Below, piece by piece: positions 36,108-45,151 of a stretch of 64,000 nt of DNA. The notes under the pieces were generated by a model. It searched no databases, was not told the DNA's origin, and was given only the letters and a program-made list of their open reading frames with translations. The stretch is from Sulfobacillus acidophilus (lineage in GTDB: Bacteria > Bacillota > Sulfobacillia > Sulfobacillales > Sulfobacillaceae): assembly GCA_003023745.1 (NCBI GenBank), contig PXYV01000002.1, forward strand, positions 62,001 through 126,000, read 5' to 3'. How positions within the stretch are numbered: position 1 is the first letter of the stretch; each line of letters starts with the position of its first letter. A program made the position numbers and the translations under genes.

Positions 36108-37223
36108 TTAGGTCGCCTCACTGGCGGGGCCGCCCATTACACCGGAAAAGCGTTGTAAAATTCGGGAAAATACCACCAACCCTTCCAAACGGGCTACCGG
36201 TGCCCCCAAGCAGAAGTGGATACCCCGGCCAAACGCCAGATGGCGGTTGGGGGTCCGAGCGACATCAAACTGGTCCGGATGGAGGAACTGATCGCCATCA
36301 CGATTAGCGGCGCCCAGTACCGCTACGACCGATTCGCCGGGTTGGGACCGATGTCCGCCAAAATCCATACGATATGTGGCCATTTGCACCGGGGAATCGT
36401 AGCGCAACATTTCCTCCACGGCGGGCGGACGGCATGAGTTTTGCATCGGTGCGCAAACGCTGCTGCTGGCCCGATGCTCGAGGAGTGCATGCCAGCCGTT
36501 CCCTAAGAGATTGGTGGTGGTTTCATGGCCAGCGATGAGCAGCAAGACGCACATGCCTAAGAGCTCCGCATGCGAGAGCCGCTCACCGTCTTCTTCCACG
36601 GCGATTAAGGCGCTGGGCAAATCATTTGATGGGCTATGGCGTCGCTTGAGAATAAGGGTGTTAAAGTACTCTGCAATAGATCCCATTGCATCAAGGGAGG
36701 GTTCGGCGGTGTCTCGATCCAAGAGCGGATCGGCGATAATGGATTGAGACCAGACGCGAAAATGCTCTCGATCGCTCGGTATTCCCAGTATTTCTGCGAT
36801 GACAATGACCGGAAGAGGCATCGCCAAGGCTGCCATGAAATCCACCGATTCCTCCGCCACGATCTGGTCGAGAAGCCAGTCGACAATGTCTGTAATGCCT
36901 GGCTCCAACTGTTTAACCATCGTGGGGGTAAATGCCCGATTCACTAGTCCGCGAAGACGGGTATGGTGCGGCGGGTCCTGAAACAGCATGGTACGACCAA
37001 ACAGACCTTCGTGGTGATAACCCATGCGGTTGACATCCTTCCAGATTGGAGCATCCTTTAAGATGGCCTCGCAACCGTCATATGAGGTAACGTACCAGGC
37101 CCCTTGCTGATCGCCGTCCTCCAGGCGCAGCACGGTGTCTTCTTGTCTCCAGTTGTGGTATATGGCGTACGGGTTTTCTAATCCCTCCGACGTGCTTAAC
37201 GCTCGCGCATCTGAGACCACCAT
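36108..37223 (-). pseudogene. Cytochrome P450, locally frameshifted and C-terminally short
   Basis: The P450 frame of 371 residues has the I-helix (LLIAGHETTTNLL), the ExxR region (VEEMLRYDSPVQM) and the heme-binding Cys loop (LAFGRGIHFCLGAPVARLEG). Between GWHALLEH and AVEEML the frame reads RASSSVCAPMQNSCRPP, whereas the neighbouring frame reads GQQQRLRTDAKLMPSA, the expected sequence. So a one-base loss near 36473 is cancelled near 36420-36428. The C-terminus stops after RILQRFSGVMGG, about 25-30 residues early. ATG 37223 is preceded by GGAAGGAG. The scrambled K-helix approach and the lost tail argue for a decaying gene, although an open frame remains. If functional it would be a CYP107-like soluble monooxygenase. 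Confidence 0.75.
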
Positions 37224-37832
37224 ATCCACTCCTTCCTTGACCAGAGAGTTTTCCAGTTAAAGAAATCTTCGGCTTGCAAGGGCTCTTTAAAACCCATTCT
37301 CACGATTGCGACAGGGTATCTAACCATCGCAAAAATTGGCTGCTTCCAGGTTAGAACGGACCTGGTGGTCGGTCAAGTGGCCTTGGGACAAACATTGACG
37401 TTGGTGAAGCATTCGCGAGGGCACCATACCATCGTATCTGAGCGACTATCGCAAAGCCGCGACCGGAAAGCTATACCGATTCAACCCACGTTCACAGTCT
37501 GAAGCCTTAAGGCCAAGTATCATGATTGTCCAGGGATTTTTTTCCGCTGGTTTGCCGCATACCGTCCAGGAGGCGGCGCATGAGCGCGAAGAATTGACGG
37601 GTATTCGTTCAACCGGACGATCGTGCAGACGTGGCTAGCAGCGGCTTTGATCCTCGTCAAATTCGAGTCCGTGCTGGGGTACGCGGCTTCTTAACGTCGC
37701 TAAGATATTTCAAGGCGCGTTGTAAACGGAAAGCCGCGCGAGTAGAATGCAAGCAGAATTTCCAATCCGGGGTTCAGGCTGTGACTTTCACCACTATGGG
37801 GGGATTGCATTACGACGGTTCATCAGTACGAA
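37224..37832. other. Gene-free divergent spacer
   Basis: It lies between the divergent P450 and hydrolase genes. No promoter pair is convincing. Short frames here, including one around 37520-37630, show no recognisable similarity. Confidence 0.35.
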
Positions 37833-38795
37833 GTGCAATGGGAGCTTGGACCTACGACCATGTATGGAACGATGACCACTCCTCAAGTGGGAGGAGAGGT
37901 TCCTGGAGTGGTTTTCATTGCCGGCAGTGGTCCGACGGATAGAAACTGGATCTCGCCGCTCTTGCCGGGCACCAACGGGAGCGCTGCCCTTATTGCGCAC
38001 GCACTGGCAGAAGAGGGCTTTGCCTCGCTACGTTACGATAAACGCGCCAGCGGACCTCATGTGGCCGAAAACTTTCCTCAACTCATGGGAAAACTGAGCA
38101 TGGAAACCCATCGCGACGAGGTTGCCAGTGCTGTTGAACAGCTGGCTCAGCAGCCAGCCATTCGCACAGAGAGAATCTTTGCATTGGCCAACAGCGAAGG
38201 AACGCTGCACGCGCTCAACTACCAACGTCAAAAACCTGGCCGACCTTTCGCGGGATTGATTCTAACCGGACCACCGGGACGGAGCGTGGGAGCGGTGGCA
38301 CGCTCTCAGTTGGAAGCCCAAGCGACTCGTGTCGATAACGGCGACGGCTTGCTTGCCCTCTACGAGGAAGCCATTGCCCGCTTTTTGGCCGGTCAGCCGG
38401 CCAACCCGGACCCTGCTCTTCCGGAGGGTGTGCGGGCATTGATCCAATCACTGGAATCTCCGGCCAATCTTCCCTTCAGCCGAGAATTGTGGACGACCGA
38501 TGCGTCTTTGTGGCTCAGGGATGTGAATGTGCCGACGCTGATCATCATAGGCAAAAAGGATCTGCAGGTGGACTACCAGATAGATGGCGCTGCGCTTCGC
38601 ACCAGCGCTCAGGGAAACTTGACGATCACCTTTTCATTTCCAGACAATGCGAATCACGTGCTCAAGTATGAACCACGCCCCCGAAGCGCATTACGAGGAG
38701 AAGACGTGGGGAGTCGGTACAATGCCAATGACGCCGAACTTGATCGGGAGACGATGGATGCGATCTTGCATTGGCTAGGGAATCAAGCGCACTAG
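37833..38795 (+). CDS. Alpha/beta hydrolase, serine aminopeptidase S33-like
   Basis: This alpha/beta-hydrolase is about 320 residues long. The oxyanion-region motif is FIAGSGPTDRN. The nucleophile elbow reads ALANSEGTLHAL, with Ser after Asn rather than the common GHSxG. The acid is in IIGKKDLQVD and the His in DNANHVLK. The lid region is short. The start is uncertain: GTG 37833 is used, but similarity (YEVQWELGP) seems to begin just before it, and ATT 37809 preceded by GGGGGG is an alternative. It probably hydrolyses an ester or small amide. It sits alone between the halves of the Tad locus, next to the P450. Confidence 0.75.
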   Translation: MQWELGPTTMYGTMTTPQVGGEVPGVVFIAGSGPTDRNWISPLLPGTNGSAALIAHALAEEGFASLRYDKRASGPHVAENFPQLMGKLSMETHRDEVASAVEQLAQQPAIRTERIFALANSEGTLHALNYQRQKPGRPFAGLILTGPPGRSVGAVARSQLEAQATRVDNGDGLLALYEEAIARFLAGQPANPDPALPEGVRALIQSLESPANLPFSRELWTTDASLWLRDVNVPTLIIIGKKDLQVDYQIDGAALRTSAQGNLTITFSFPDNANHVLKYEPRPRSALRGEDVGSRYNANDAELDRETMDAILHWLGNQAH

Positions 38796-39254
38796 TGGGT
38801 TGTCGCCCATTGGTATAACGGGAGTGCGCGACTCGGATGGTCGTTTGCCTCTCGTTGAGCACTGGACTGCCCGCCAAACGGCGTATGCGCGGGCAATGTC
38901 CGAGTGGGGCGGCGCTACGGTTGGGTAACCACAGGGGGATTCTCGGAGATCGCAGTGACGGTTCGCAATGCACTGCCTAAACCGGTTTCTTGGGCGGTTT
39001 ATTGGACGTCGCCATCCGGTGGTTGCGTCGCTCATCTTTATGCGACCTTGTCGATTGAGCTAACTAGCCGCATTGCCCTTGACTAGTCGCCATACAAGGA
39101 CGCGGAATGGACTATCCAAAAATCAAAGCGATCCATTTCAGGTCAGTAATACTACCCGCGCAAAAAAGTGCCTGTCGAAAAAAGGGAAACTCTTTAGTCT
39201 GCTCGAACCGATCTCGATAATACCGGCATGACCGGAAACCGGATGGGGGGGACA
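38796..39254. other. Gene-free stretch upstream of the pilin gene
   Basis: The pilin promoter probably lies here. TTTAGT (39193-39198), 17 bases, GATAAT (39216-39221) is a possible sigma-A pair, but the -35 is poor. Confidence 0.35.
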
Positions 39255-39446
39255 ATGATGAACTCGATTGTGGCATTGATCTCCAAATTGTTTGCGCGCC
39301 TGCACCGGCATGAGGAAGGACAGGCCCTCGTGGAGTACGCGTTGATTCTAGCACTCGTGGCCGTGGTTGTGGTAGCAGTGCTAGTGGTGCTGGGTGGGGG
39401 CGTGCACAACACCTTAAACAACGTGGCTAATTCGATTACGGGCTAA
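39255..39446 (+). CDS. flp: Flp-type major pilin
   Basis: The 63-residue type IVb prepilin has a short basic leader ending RHEEG, then the processing site G/QALVEYALI with Glu at +5 and Tyr at +6, and a hydrophobic helix (VAVVVVAVLVVLGG). Prepilin peptidase would cut after Gly. It is the main fibre subunit of the Tad pilus. ATG 39255 is chosen because GGGGGGACA directly precedes it; ATG 39228 is weaker. A hairpin follows the gene, which may let the pilin mRNA be made in excess over the assembly genes. Confidence 0.92.
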   Translation: MMNSIVALISKLFARLHRHEEGQALVEYALILALVAVVVVAVLVVLGGGVHNTLNNVANSITG

Positions 39447-39462
39447 GTGGTATTCGGCGGAT

Positions 39463-39501
39463 AGGCGCACGCACAACGGGACCGTGCGCCTCACGGTTTT
39501 T
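39463..39501 (+). terminator. Terminator with an overlapping alternative hairpin between flp and cpaB
   Basis: Two exclusive hairpins share bases. The large one pairs 39463-39471 with 39483-39491 (9 bp). The small one pairs ACCGTG (39481-39486) with CACGGT (39492-39497) and is followed by TTTT (39498-39501). Only the small one is a classical terminator; the large one would disrupt it. Simple partial termination after flp is the conservative reading. Confidence 0.65.
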
Positions 39502-39531
39502 GGCTGAGGCATGACGTCGGGGGGTACGGAC

Positions 39532-40275
39532 ATGATTCGAGGCGGGAGCATGGGCACGTTCTTGCGTGTAAACCGCTGGCTCTTGGCAGCGTTGCTTGCC
39601 TTGGGGGTGGCGGTCTATGTCTCGAGCCGTTACGTGCATCAAGTGCTTGCGGTTCAGTCATCCACGCACACCACGCAACCTGTGACCACAGACGTGGTGA
39701 TCGCTCGAACATCTTTACCCGCATTTAGCGTGATTGGGGTCGGCGATGTCATGATAGAGCGGGTGCCGGTGACACAGGCCCCCCCTGGTTCCTTTTCACA
39801 GGTTGACCAAGTGGTGGGGAAGTGGACCAACGAATCGTTGTCCCAAGGAATTCCCGTGGTAAGTTCCGCGATTTTTGCCCCTCAGTCGGCCAACATTTTG
39901 GCGTCCCGAATACGACCGGGCGACATGGCGGTTGACCTGCCACTCACCGCGAATGATGTTGTGGACGGACTCGTTCAACCGGGTGACGCCATCAGCCTGT
40001 TTGCCACCATTACGGAACATAATGGCCAACAGGCGACCGAAGACTTTCTGAATCAAGTGAAAGTGTTAGCGGTTAACGGGAGTATGACGCCGGCCACGAG
40101 TTTGACTGTCGGGCAGAACTTGACGCTGATTCTGGCACTGCCGCCTCGGCAGATTGCCCAACTGTTGTTCATGCAACAAAAAGGACCAATCTATGCGGCG
40201 TTGGATGCACCCAACGCCAAAACCCCCGTGCCTATCCCCTATACCACCTCGCAGTGGCAAAGTCCGGTACCATAG
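39532..40275 (+). CDS. cpaB: CpaB/RcpC pilus assembly protein
   Basis: The 247-residue protein has an N-terminal membrane helix (WLLAALLALGVAVYVSS), a SAF-like domain (TTDVVIARTSLPAFSVI and onward) and the CpaB region (SRIRPGDMAVDLPLTANDVV, then GLVQPGDAISLFAT). CpaB proteins link pilus and envelope. The start is ATG 39532, after GGGGGG; ATG 39550, preceded by GAGGCGGGAG, is possible. It is separated from flp by a terminator and is 12 bases before the second cpaE, so it heads the assembly operon. Confidence 0.88.
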   Translation: MIRGGSMGTFLRVNRWLLAALLALGVAVYVSSRYVHQVLAVQSSTHTTQPVTTDVVIARTSLPAFSVIGVGDVMIERVPVTQAPPGSFSQVDQVVGKWTNESLSQGIPVVSSAIFAPQSANILASRIRPGDMAVDLPLTANDVVDGLVQPGDAISLFATITEHNGQQATEDFLNQVKVLAVNGSMTPATSLTVGQNLTLILALPPRQIAQLLFMQQKGPIYAALDAPNAKTPVPIPYTTSQWQSPVP

Positions 40276-40287
40276 GAGGAAGCGGCA

Positions 40288-41418
40288 ATGCTCACTGTGC
40301 ATATTTTGGCTAAGCCGGGTATCATGAGTCTTGTGTCGACTGCTCTTGTTGGCGATTCCGAGATTAGTTTGGAATTGCGTACTAATAATCTGCGTGAGAT
40401 CTTGGGATTTCAGTATCGAGACGTACGCGACCTTCTTATTGTAGACGACGCGATTTTAAGCGAGGCGCCGGGTTTGGTGCAGTCAGTGGCTGATTTACCG
40501 TGCCGCAAACTCTTAATCGGATCTTTGAGCGATATGGAGGCTGCTCGTCGGGCCTTAACGTTACAGTCAACGGCCATTGTCGAAGCCGATCGCGTGAATG
40601 ACGATTTGGTTGCGGTCGTAAAAGCGTTGTTAGACCCTCCAGTGACTCGCGAACCATGGGTTGCTGCCATTTATTCCGCCAAGGGTGGCGTGGGAAAGTC
40701 GACTTTGGCGTTAAATTTGGCGTGGGCCTTAGCTATGTATTCGGAGTTTAATGTAGCCCTGATTGATTGTGATCCGCTGGGAGACATTGGGGCTATGATT
40801 CAGGAGAGACCGGGGGCTACTTTGTCTGATCTCGTTCGCGGTTTGGGAGCCGGAATGGACGACGACCGGGCGTTGCAGAGTTTGTATCGCGTTCAGGCAC
40901 TGGGGCTGACTATTATACCGGCAGAACCCAATGCCCAAAGGGCGCTGGAACTGCGTTCGGCGGATTTGGAGCGGGTCTTGGCATTAGTCCGACAAACACA
41001 TGGATACGTGGTGTTGGATTTGCCTATCGGTCTCACCGATCTCAATTTAACCGCGTTAGATCATGCCACTGATATCATTGTCATGGCGGCTCCGGAACGC
41101 GTTACGCTGGGCACTGTACGACGTTCTTTAGATATTCTGCATCGCTTCTATTCGGGTAAGATAGCGGTGCTGCTAAATCGGGCGGATTCTGACACCGGTC
41201 TGACCGATGGGGACATTGAACAGGCTTTAGCTCATCCTGTGCAATATGTACTGCCCAGTGGAGGGAGTTCGCCGGTGCGGGCTAGCAATACAGGAAGGCC
41301 GCTGGTCTTGTTTGATCCCAAAAATCCGCTGGCGAAGTCCATTATTGCGATGGCGCAAGAGATTGCTGGACAGCGTGAAGGCGTGCGGCGCAGGCCGCGA
41401 CGCTGGCTTATACGCTAG
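40288..41418 (+). CDS. cpaE: CpaE/TadZ-like ATPase of the Tad pilus (copy 2)
   Basis: The 376-residue protein has an N-terminal receiver-like domain (LLIVDD) and a MinD-type ATPase with YSAKGGVGKSTLALNLAWAL near residue 130, ALIDCDPLGDIG and VVLDLPIG. AGGAGG precedes ATG 40288. It lies in the assembly operon between cpaB and cpaF and is the positional cpaE. It differs clearly from copy 1, whose deviant-Walker motif region reads AIIDLDLAFGDV. Both copies keep the catalytic Lys, so both may be active. Confidence 0.9.
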   Translation: MLTVHILAKPGIMSLVSTALVGDSEISLELRTNNLREILGFQYRDVRDLLIVDDAILSEAPGLVQSVADLPCRKLLIGSLSDMEAARRALTLQSTAIVEADRVNDDLVAVVKALLDPPVTREPWVAAIYSAKGGVGKSTLALNLAWALAMYSEFNVALIDCDPLGDIGAMIQERPGATLSDLVRGLGAGMDDDRALQSLYRVQALGLTIIPAEPNAQRALELRSADLERVLALVRQTHGYVVLDLPIGLTDLNLTALDHATDIIVMAAPERVTLGTVRRSLDILHRFYSGKIAVLLNRADSDTGLTDGDIEQALAHPVQYVLPSGGSSPVRASNTGRPLVLFDPKNPLAKSIIAMAQEIAGQREGVRRRPRRWLIR

Positions 41419-41429
41419 GAGGACAGCCC

Positions 41430-42794
41430 GTGTCACTCAAGGAACGGATGCATGGCACCGCGCTCAAAGCACAACCATTAAATCTGACTAAGTCGCAGGT
41501 GACGGTAGATTCCGCCGCTCCGGTGGAGCAGCCCGCTTATCTCAGCGACCGCTTTGTCCTTTTGAAAACAGACGTGCAAAACGCATTGCTGGCCCGCATT
41601 CAAAATCCCGAAGAACTAACCCGCCAGCAATTGATGGCTGAGATTCTGGCACTAGTCGAGGGGCACAGCGGTATTTCACCGATGGAAAGAAGTTCGCTCA
41701 CGGATGGACTTGTGAACGAAATTTTGGGGTACGGCCCGATTCAACCGCTATTGGATGACCCCGATATTTCCGAGATTATGATTAATCGCCATGACCAGAT
41801 TTATGTGGAACGGCAAGGCCAATTGCTGAAGACTGGGGCGGCCTTCCGCGATGAGAGTCACGTCCGCGCAATTTTAGAAAAGATGCTGGCGTTTTCGGGA
41901 CGCCGCATTGATGAGTCCAGTCCTATGGTTGATGCGCGTTTGCCTGACGGATCCCGTCTAAATGCCGTTTTACGGCCATTGGCGGTAAGTGGGGATTCCA
42001 TTACGATCCGCAAGTTTTCGCAAAACCCTTTCCGCTTTACTCAATTGGTGCAGATGGGGACCTTGTCGGTGGCAATGGCTCAATTTTTGGAAGCTGCGGT
42101 GCGCGGCAAACTGAACATTATCGTTTCCGGCGGCACCGGATCCGGCAAGACCACGACGCTAAACGCCCTGTCCGCTTTTATTCCGCCGAGTGAACGCATT
42201 ATCACGATTGAGGACGCGGCCGAGTTGCAACTGCAACAGGAACATAAGGTGACCTTGGAAACGCGTCCAGCCAACATTGAAGGGCGCGGCGGAATTCCCA
42301 TGCGAGAGTTGGTGCGCAATGCCTTACGCATGCGTCCCGATCGCATTATCGTTGGTGAGGTTCGCGGAGGTGAGGCTCTTGACATGTTGCAAGCCATGAA
42401 TACGGGTCATGAAGGAAGCTTGACAACCGTACACGCCAATAGCCCGCGCGACTGTTTGAGCCGGATTGAAACGATGGTGCTCATGGCGGGGATCGAGTTG
42501 CCGTTGGCGGCGATTCGCTCGCAAATTGCATCGGCCATCGATCTGGTCGTACAGCAAGCGCGGATGCTGGATGGAACGCGTCGCATTATTCGCATTGCGG
42601 AAGTGGTGGGAATGGAAAGTGGCGTTATCACAATGCAGGACTTGTTTACCTTCGAACAGTATGGCGTTGATGAAATGGGACGAGTGCAGGGACAGTTTCG
42701 GGGCTGCGGCATCCGCCCCCGCAACGGGGAAAAATTATCTGCTCAAGGTATTGACTTGCCAAGCCATCTTTTTAGTGGTGAGGTGGGGAAATGA
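41430..42794 (+). CDS. cpaF: CpaF/TadA secretion ATPase
   Basis: The 454-residue hexameric ATPase powers Tad pilus assembly. The N-terminal domain reads NEILGYGPIQPLLDDPDISEI, then the Walker A VSGGTGSGKTTTLNAL near residue 230, followed by Asp- and His-box segments (IITIEDAAELQL, MNTGHEGSLTTVHAN). GTG 41430 is preceded by AGGAGG. The four-base overlap with tadB couples them. The C-terminal ~40 residues are variable. No TadA-type truncation is seen. Confidence 0.93.
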   Translation: MSLKERMHGTALKAQPLNLTKSQVTVDSAAPVEQPAYLSDRFVLLKTDVQNALLARIQNPEELTRQQLMAEILALVEGHSGISPMERSSLTDGLVNEILGYGPIQPLLDDPDISEIMINRHDQIYVERQGQLLKTGAAFRDESHVRAILEKMLAFSGRRIDESSPMVDARLPDGSRLNAVLRPLAVSGDSITIRKFSQNPFRFTQLVQMGTLSVAMAQFLEAAVRGKLNIIVSGGTGSGKTTTLNALSAFIPPSERIITIEDAAELQLQQEHKVTLETRPANIEGRGGIPMRELVRNALRMRPDRIIVGEVRGGEALDMLQAMNTGHEGSLTTVHANSPRDCLSRIETMVLMAGIELPLAAIRSQIASAIDLVVQQARMLDGTRRIIRIAEVVGMESGVITMQDLFTFEQYGVDEMGRVQGQFRGCGIRPRNGEKLSAQGIDLPSHLFSGEVGK

Positions 42795-43708
42795 TCTCTT
42801 TGCGATTAGCATTGGCTATCGTTTGGCCGTTAGCGTTTCTATTTTTAGCAATTGCCGTCGGGCAATCGATGCAGGCACGTGCCATCTACCGCCGTGCCCG
42901 CCTGGTGCCACGCGCTGATTTCTCACTGCCGGCAATCACGGAAAAACCCCAGCGGCGATTCACTCTGTACGAACGTTGGAGTGCAGGGCCAGCAGCCGCG
43001 GCCTTAAGACTGCGAGTTGGCGAATATGTGGTATTTCGCGTGCTCAGTTTCTTGGTGCCATTTCTCGTCGGCCTCTTCGTTCGGGGCTTGGTGGGTGGCG
43101 TCTTGTTGGGCTTGGTGGGATTGGCCGTAGTGACCATGTATTTTCGCATGAAACAAAGTCGATGGCTTAAGGAAGCAGAAGAGGCCTTGCCTGAATTTTT
43201 ACGGGCCGTGTCGAGTGCGCTTAGGGCGGGGTCTTCGTTGTCACAAGCGATGGCGCTGGTCGCAGGCGATACCCCAGGACCACTTGGGGATGAAGTGCGG
43301 CGCGTGCTGCGGCGCGAAGCTTTGGGATTTAGCATTGCGGAAACATTGTCGGAACTGAGTCACAGGATTCCATCACGCGACCTGGGATTGGCCGTCATGG
43401 CCATCAGCATTCAACGTGAAGTCGGGGGCTCGTTAGCCGATGTGCTCGACAATATCGTGCAAACCATTGATGATCGGCAGCGATTAAAGTCTGAAGTGCG
43501 TGTGCTTACGGCACAAGGCCGATACAGCGGATGGCTTTTGACGGTTTTGCCTTTTGGGCTAGGGCTTTTGCTGTGGTTTACTGATCCCCATTACACGGGG
43601 TTGCTGCTTACGACACATTTGGGATGGGCCATGCTTGGGGGCGCGGCCCTGTTAGTTGGTATGGGCGGGTTAATTATCAACCGTTTGGTGCAGACGCCCG
43701 AAATGTGA
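42791..43708 (+). CDS. tadB: TadB inner-membrane pilus assembly protein
   Basis: The 305-residue T2SSF-domain protein has an N-terminal helix, helices near residues 80-115 and two at the C-terminus (WLLTVLPFGLGLLLWF and GGAALLVGMGGLIINRL). The central T2SSF segment (EALPEFLRAVSSALRAGSSL) is typical. It would form the membrane platform with TadC. It overlaps cpaF by four bases and lies 16 bases before tadC. Confidence 0.9.
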   Translation: MISLRLALAIVWPLAFLFLAIAVGQSMQARAIYRRARLVPRADFSLPAITEKPQRRFTLYERWSAGPAAAALRLRVGEYVVFRVLSFLVPFLVGLFVRGLVGGVLLGLVGLAVVTMYFRMKQSRWLKEAEEALPEFLRAVSSALRAGSSLSQAMALVAGDTPGPLGDEVRRVLRREALGFSIAETLSELSHRIPSRDLGLAVMAISIQREVGGSLADVLDNIVQTIDDRQRLKSEVRVLTAQGRYSGWLLTVLPFGLGLLLWFTDPHYTGLLLTTHLGWAMLGGAALLVGMGGLIINRLVQTPEM

Positions 43709-43724
43709 AAGAAGGGATGATGGC

Positions 43725-44654
43725 ATGGCTTTGCTGGATGTTTCCGCTTTTTTAGTAGCGGTGGCCCTATTTGGGTTGGCGCGTTGGCAGCGGGAGCGAC
43801 GAGCGGCACGCTGGCAGCACATTGTGACGAGTCGACTAGCTGGCGAATGGACCATGCAAGCGGCTATCGATCCCGACGATGAGCTCTATGCGCCCTATTG
43901 GAATCGTGTCATCTGGCCCAAACTCACTCGTTTTAGCGTCCGGATGGCAAAGCGTCTCACCCCTGCTAATGTTCGCCGAGAACTCGACCAAAAGTTAAAA
44001 TTAGCCGGTAGTAAGCAAACAGCGGAAGCATTTTTCATGATGCGAGTCCTGATTGCACTCACTGCTCTATTGGTTTCGGCTACACTGGCGTTTTTGTTGC
44101 CTTCCTTGTCGTTGGCCGAACGGTGCCTGGCGCCGCTTGTCGTGATGATCGCCGTGTACTTATTTCCTGCTATTCATCTCAATACTCGGGCAGAGCGGAG
44201 ATTGCAAGAGATTGATCGCGATTTACCTGAAGTCTTTGATTTGCTCAGTGTCAGTGTCGAAGCGGGATTGGCGTTTGATGCGGCTTTACGCAAGGTCGTG
44301 GGCCGATTAAGCGGCGCCACCAGAGATGAATTTTCACGGGTCTTGGGTGATATGCAACTGGGCATTCCCCGTGCGCAGTCCCTAGCCCAATTGGCCCAAC
44401 GAACACGATCAGCGCCGCTAAGACGGTTTGCAGGATTGGTGGCTCAGTCCGATCGCACGGGTGGCGGCATCGGCGCTGCTTTGAAAATTCAGGCTCGGGA
44501 CATTAAGGCGTACCGAGCGGCCCGGGCACGTGAACGAGCGGCTGCGTTGCCCATTAAGATTTTGATGCCCATGGTAATGTTTATCTTTCCTGCAATGTTC
44601 GTCATCATTTTAGGACCAGCGGTCGTGTCGGTTGTGAGAACGTTTCATCTATAA
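43725..44654 (+). CDS. tadC: TadC inner-membrane pilus assembly protein
   Basis: The 309-residue protein is a second T2SSF-domain protein. ERRLQEIDRDLPEVFDLLSVSVEAG marks the domain in positions 155-180 (the motif core is DLPEVFDLLSVSVEAGL). Four hydrophobic helices are visible; the last is MFIFPAMFVIILGPAVVSVV. ATG 43725 follows AAGAAGGG. It is the last core Tad gene of this operon; a DUF192 gene follows after 22 bases. Confidence 0.9.
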   Translation: MALLDVSAFLVAVALFGLARWQRERRAARWQHIVTSRLAGEWTMQAAIDPDDELYAPYWNRVIWPKLTRFSVRMAKRLTPANVRRELDQKLKLAGSKQTAEAFFMMRVLIALTALLVSATLAFLLPSLSLAERCLAPLVVMIAVYLFPAIHLNTRAERRLQEIDRDLPEVFDLLSVSVEAGLAFDAALRKVVGRLSGATRDEFSRVLGDMQLGIPRAQSLAQLAQRTRSAPLRRFAGLVAQSDRTGGGIGAALKIQARDIKAYRAARARERAAALPIKILMPMVMFIFPAMFVIILGPAVVSVVRTFHL

Positions 44655-44676
44655 GAGCCCAGAGGACAATGGCGCC

Positions 44677-45027
44677 ATGCGACATATTTCGGTAAGAGTT
44701 TCTGGAACGGACGAAGTGGTGGGTAGCAAGATACGGCTCGCTCATAATCCTTGGCAACGGTTTTTAGGACTTATGGGAACGCGCGATTTGCCCTCGGGTA
44801 GTGGCATGTTGTTCGAGAAAACGAATGCCGTGCACGGGTTTTTTATGCGCTATGCCGTGCGTTTGGTGTTTTTAGATAGTCAGGGTCGGGTGCTGGTGGT
44901 GACGCAATTGAAGCCATGGCACGTCGGGCCGATTGTGCGTCAAGCTCGGTATGTGTTGGAATTGCCGGAGAATGCGTCGACCGGAATGGTCCACCCGGGT
45001 GATCAATTAATCTGGGAAATTCAGTAG
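44677..45027 (+). CDS. DUF192-family protein
   Basis: The 116-residue protein matches DUF192: RFLGLMGTRDLPSGSGMLF, then HGFFMRYAVRLVFLD and a C-terminal VLELPENASTGMVHPGDQL. These proteins are small and often lie at the end of Tad or exported-protein loci; no reaction is known. It follows tadC at 22 bases and is probably in the same transcript. No signal peptide is present here, unlike many relatives, so it may be cytoplasmic. Confidence 0.88.
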   Translation: MRHISVRVSGTDEVVGSKIRLAHNPWQRFLGLMGTRDLPSGSGMLFEKTNAVHGFFMRYAVRLVFLDSQGRVLVVTQLKPWHVGPIVRQARYVLELPENASTGMVHPGDQLIWEIQ

Positions 45028-45151
45028 ACTGGTGACAGGTTAACGCACATCTCTTGGTCCATGCATTCAAACGTCCCGGGTCTAGGTGCGGGGTTGAGAT
45101 GCCTACTCTGAGGTCGAGGAAACGGGCACCGCTACGAGGTTGCCAGATATG

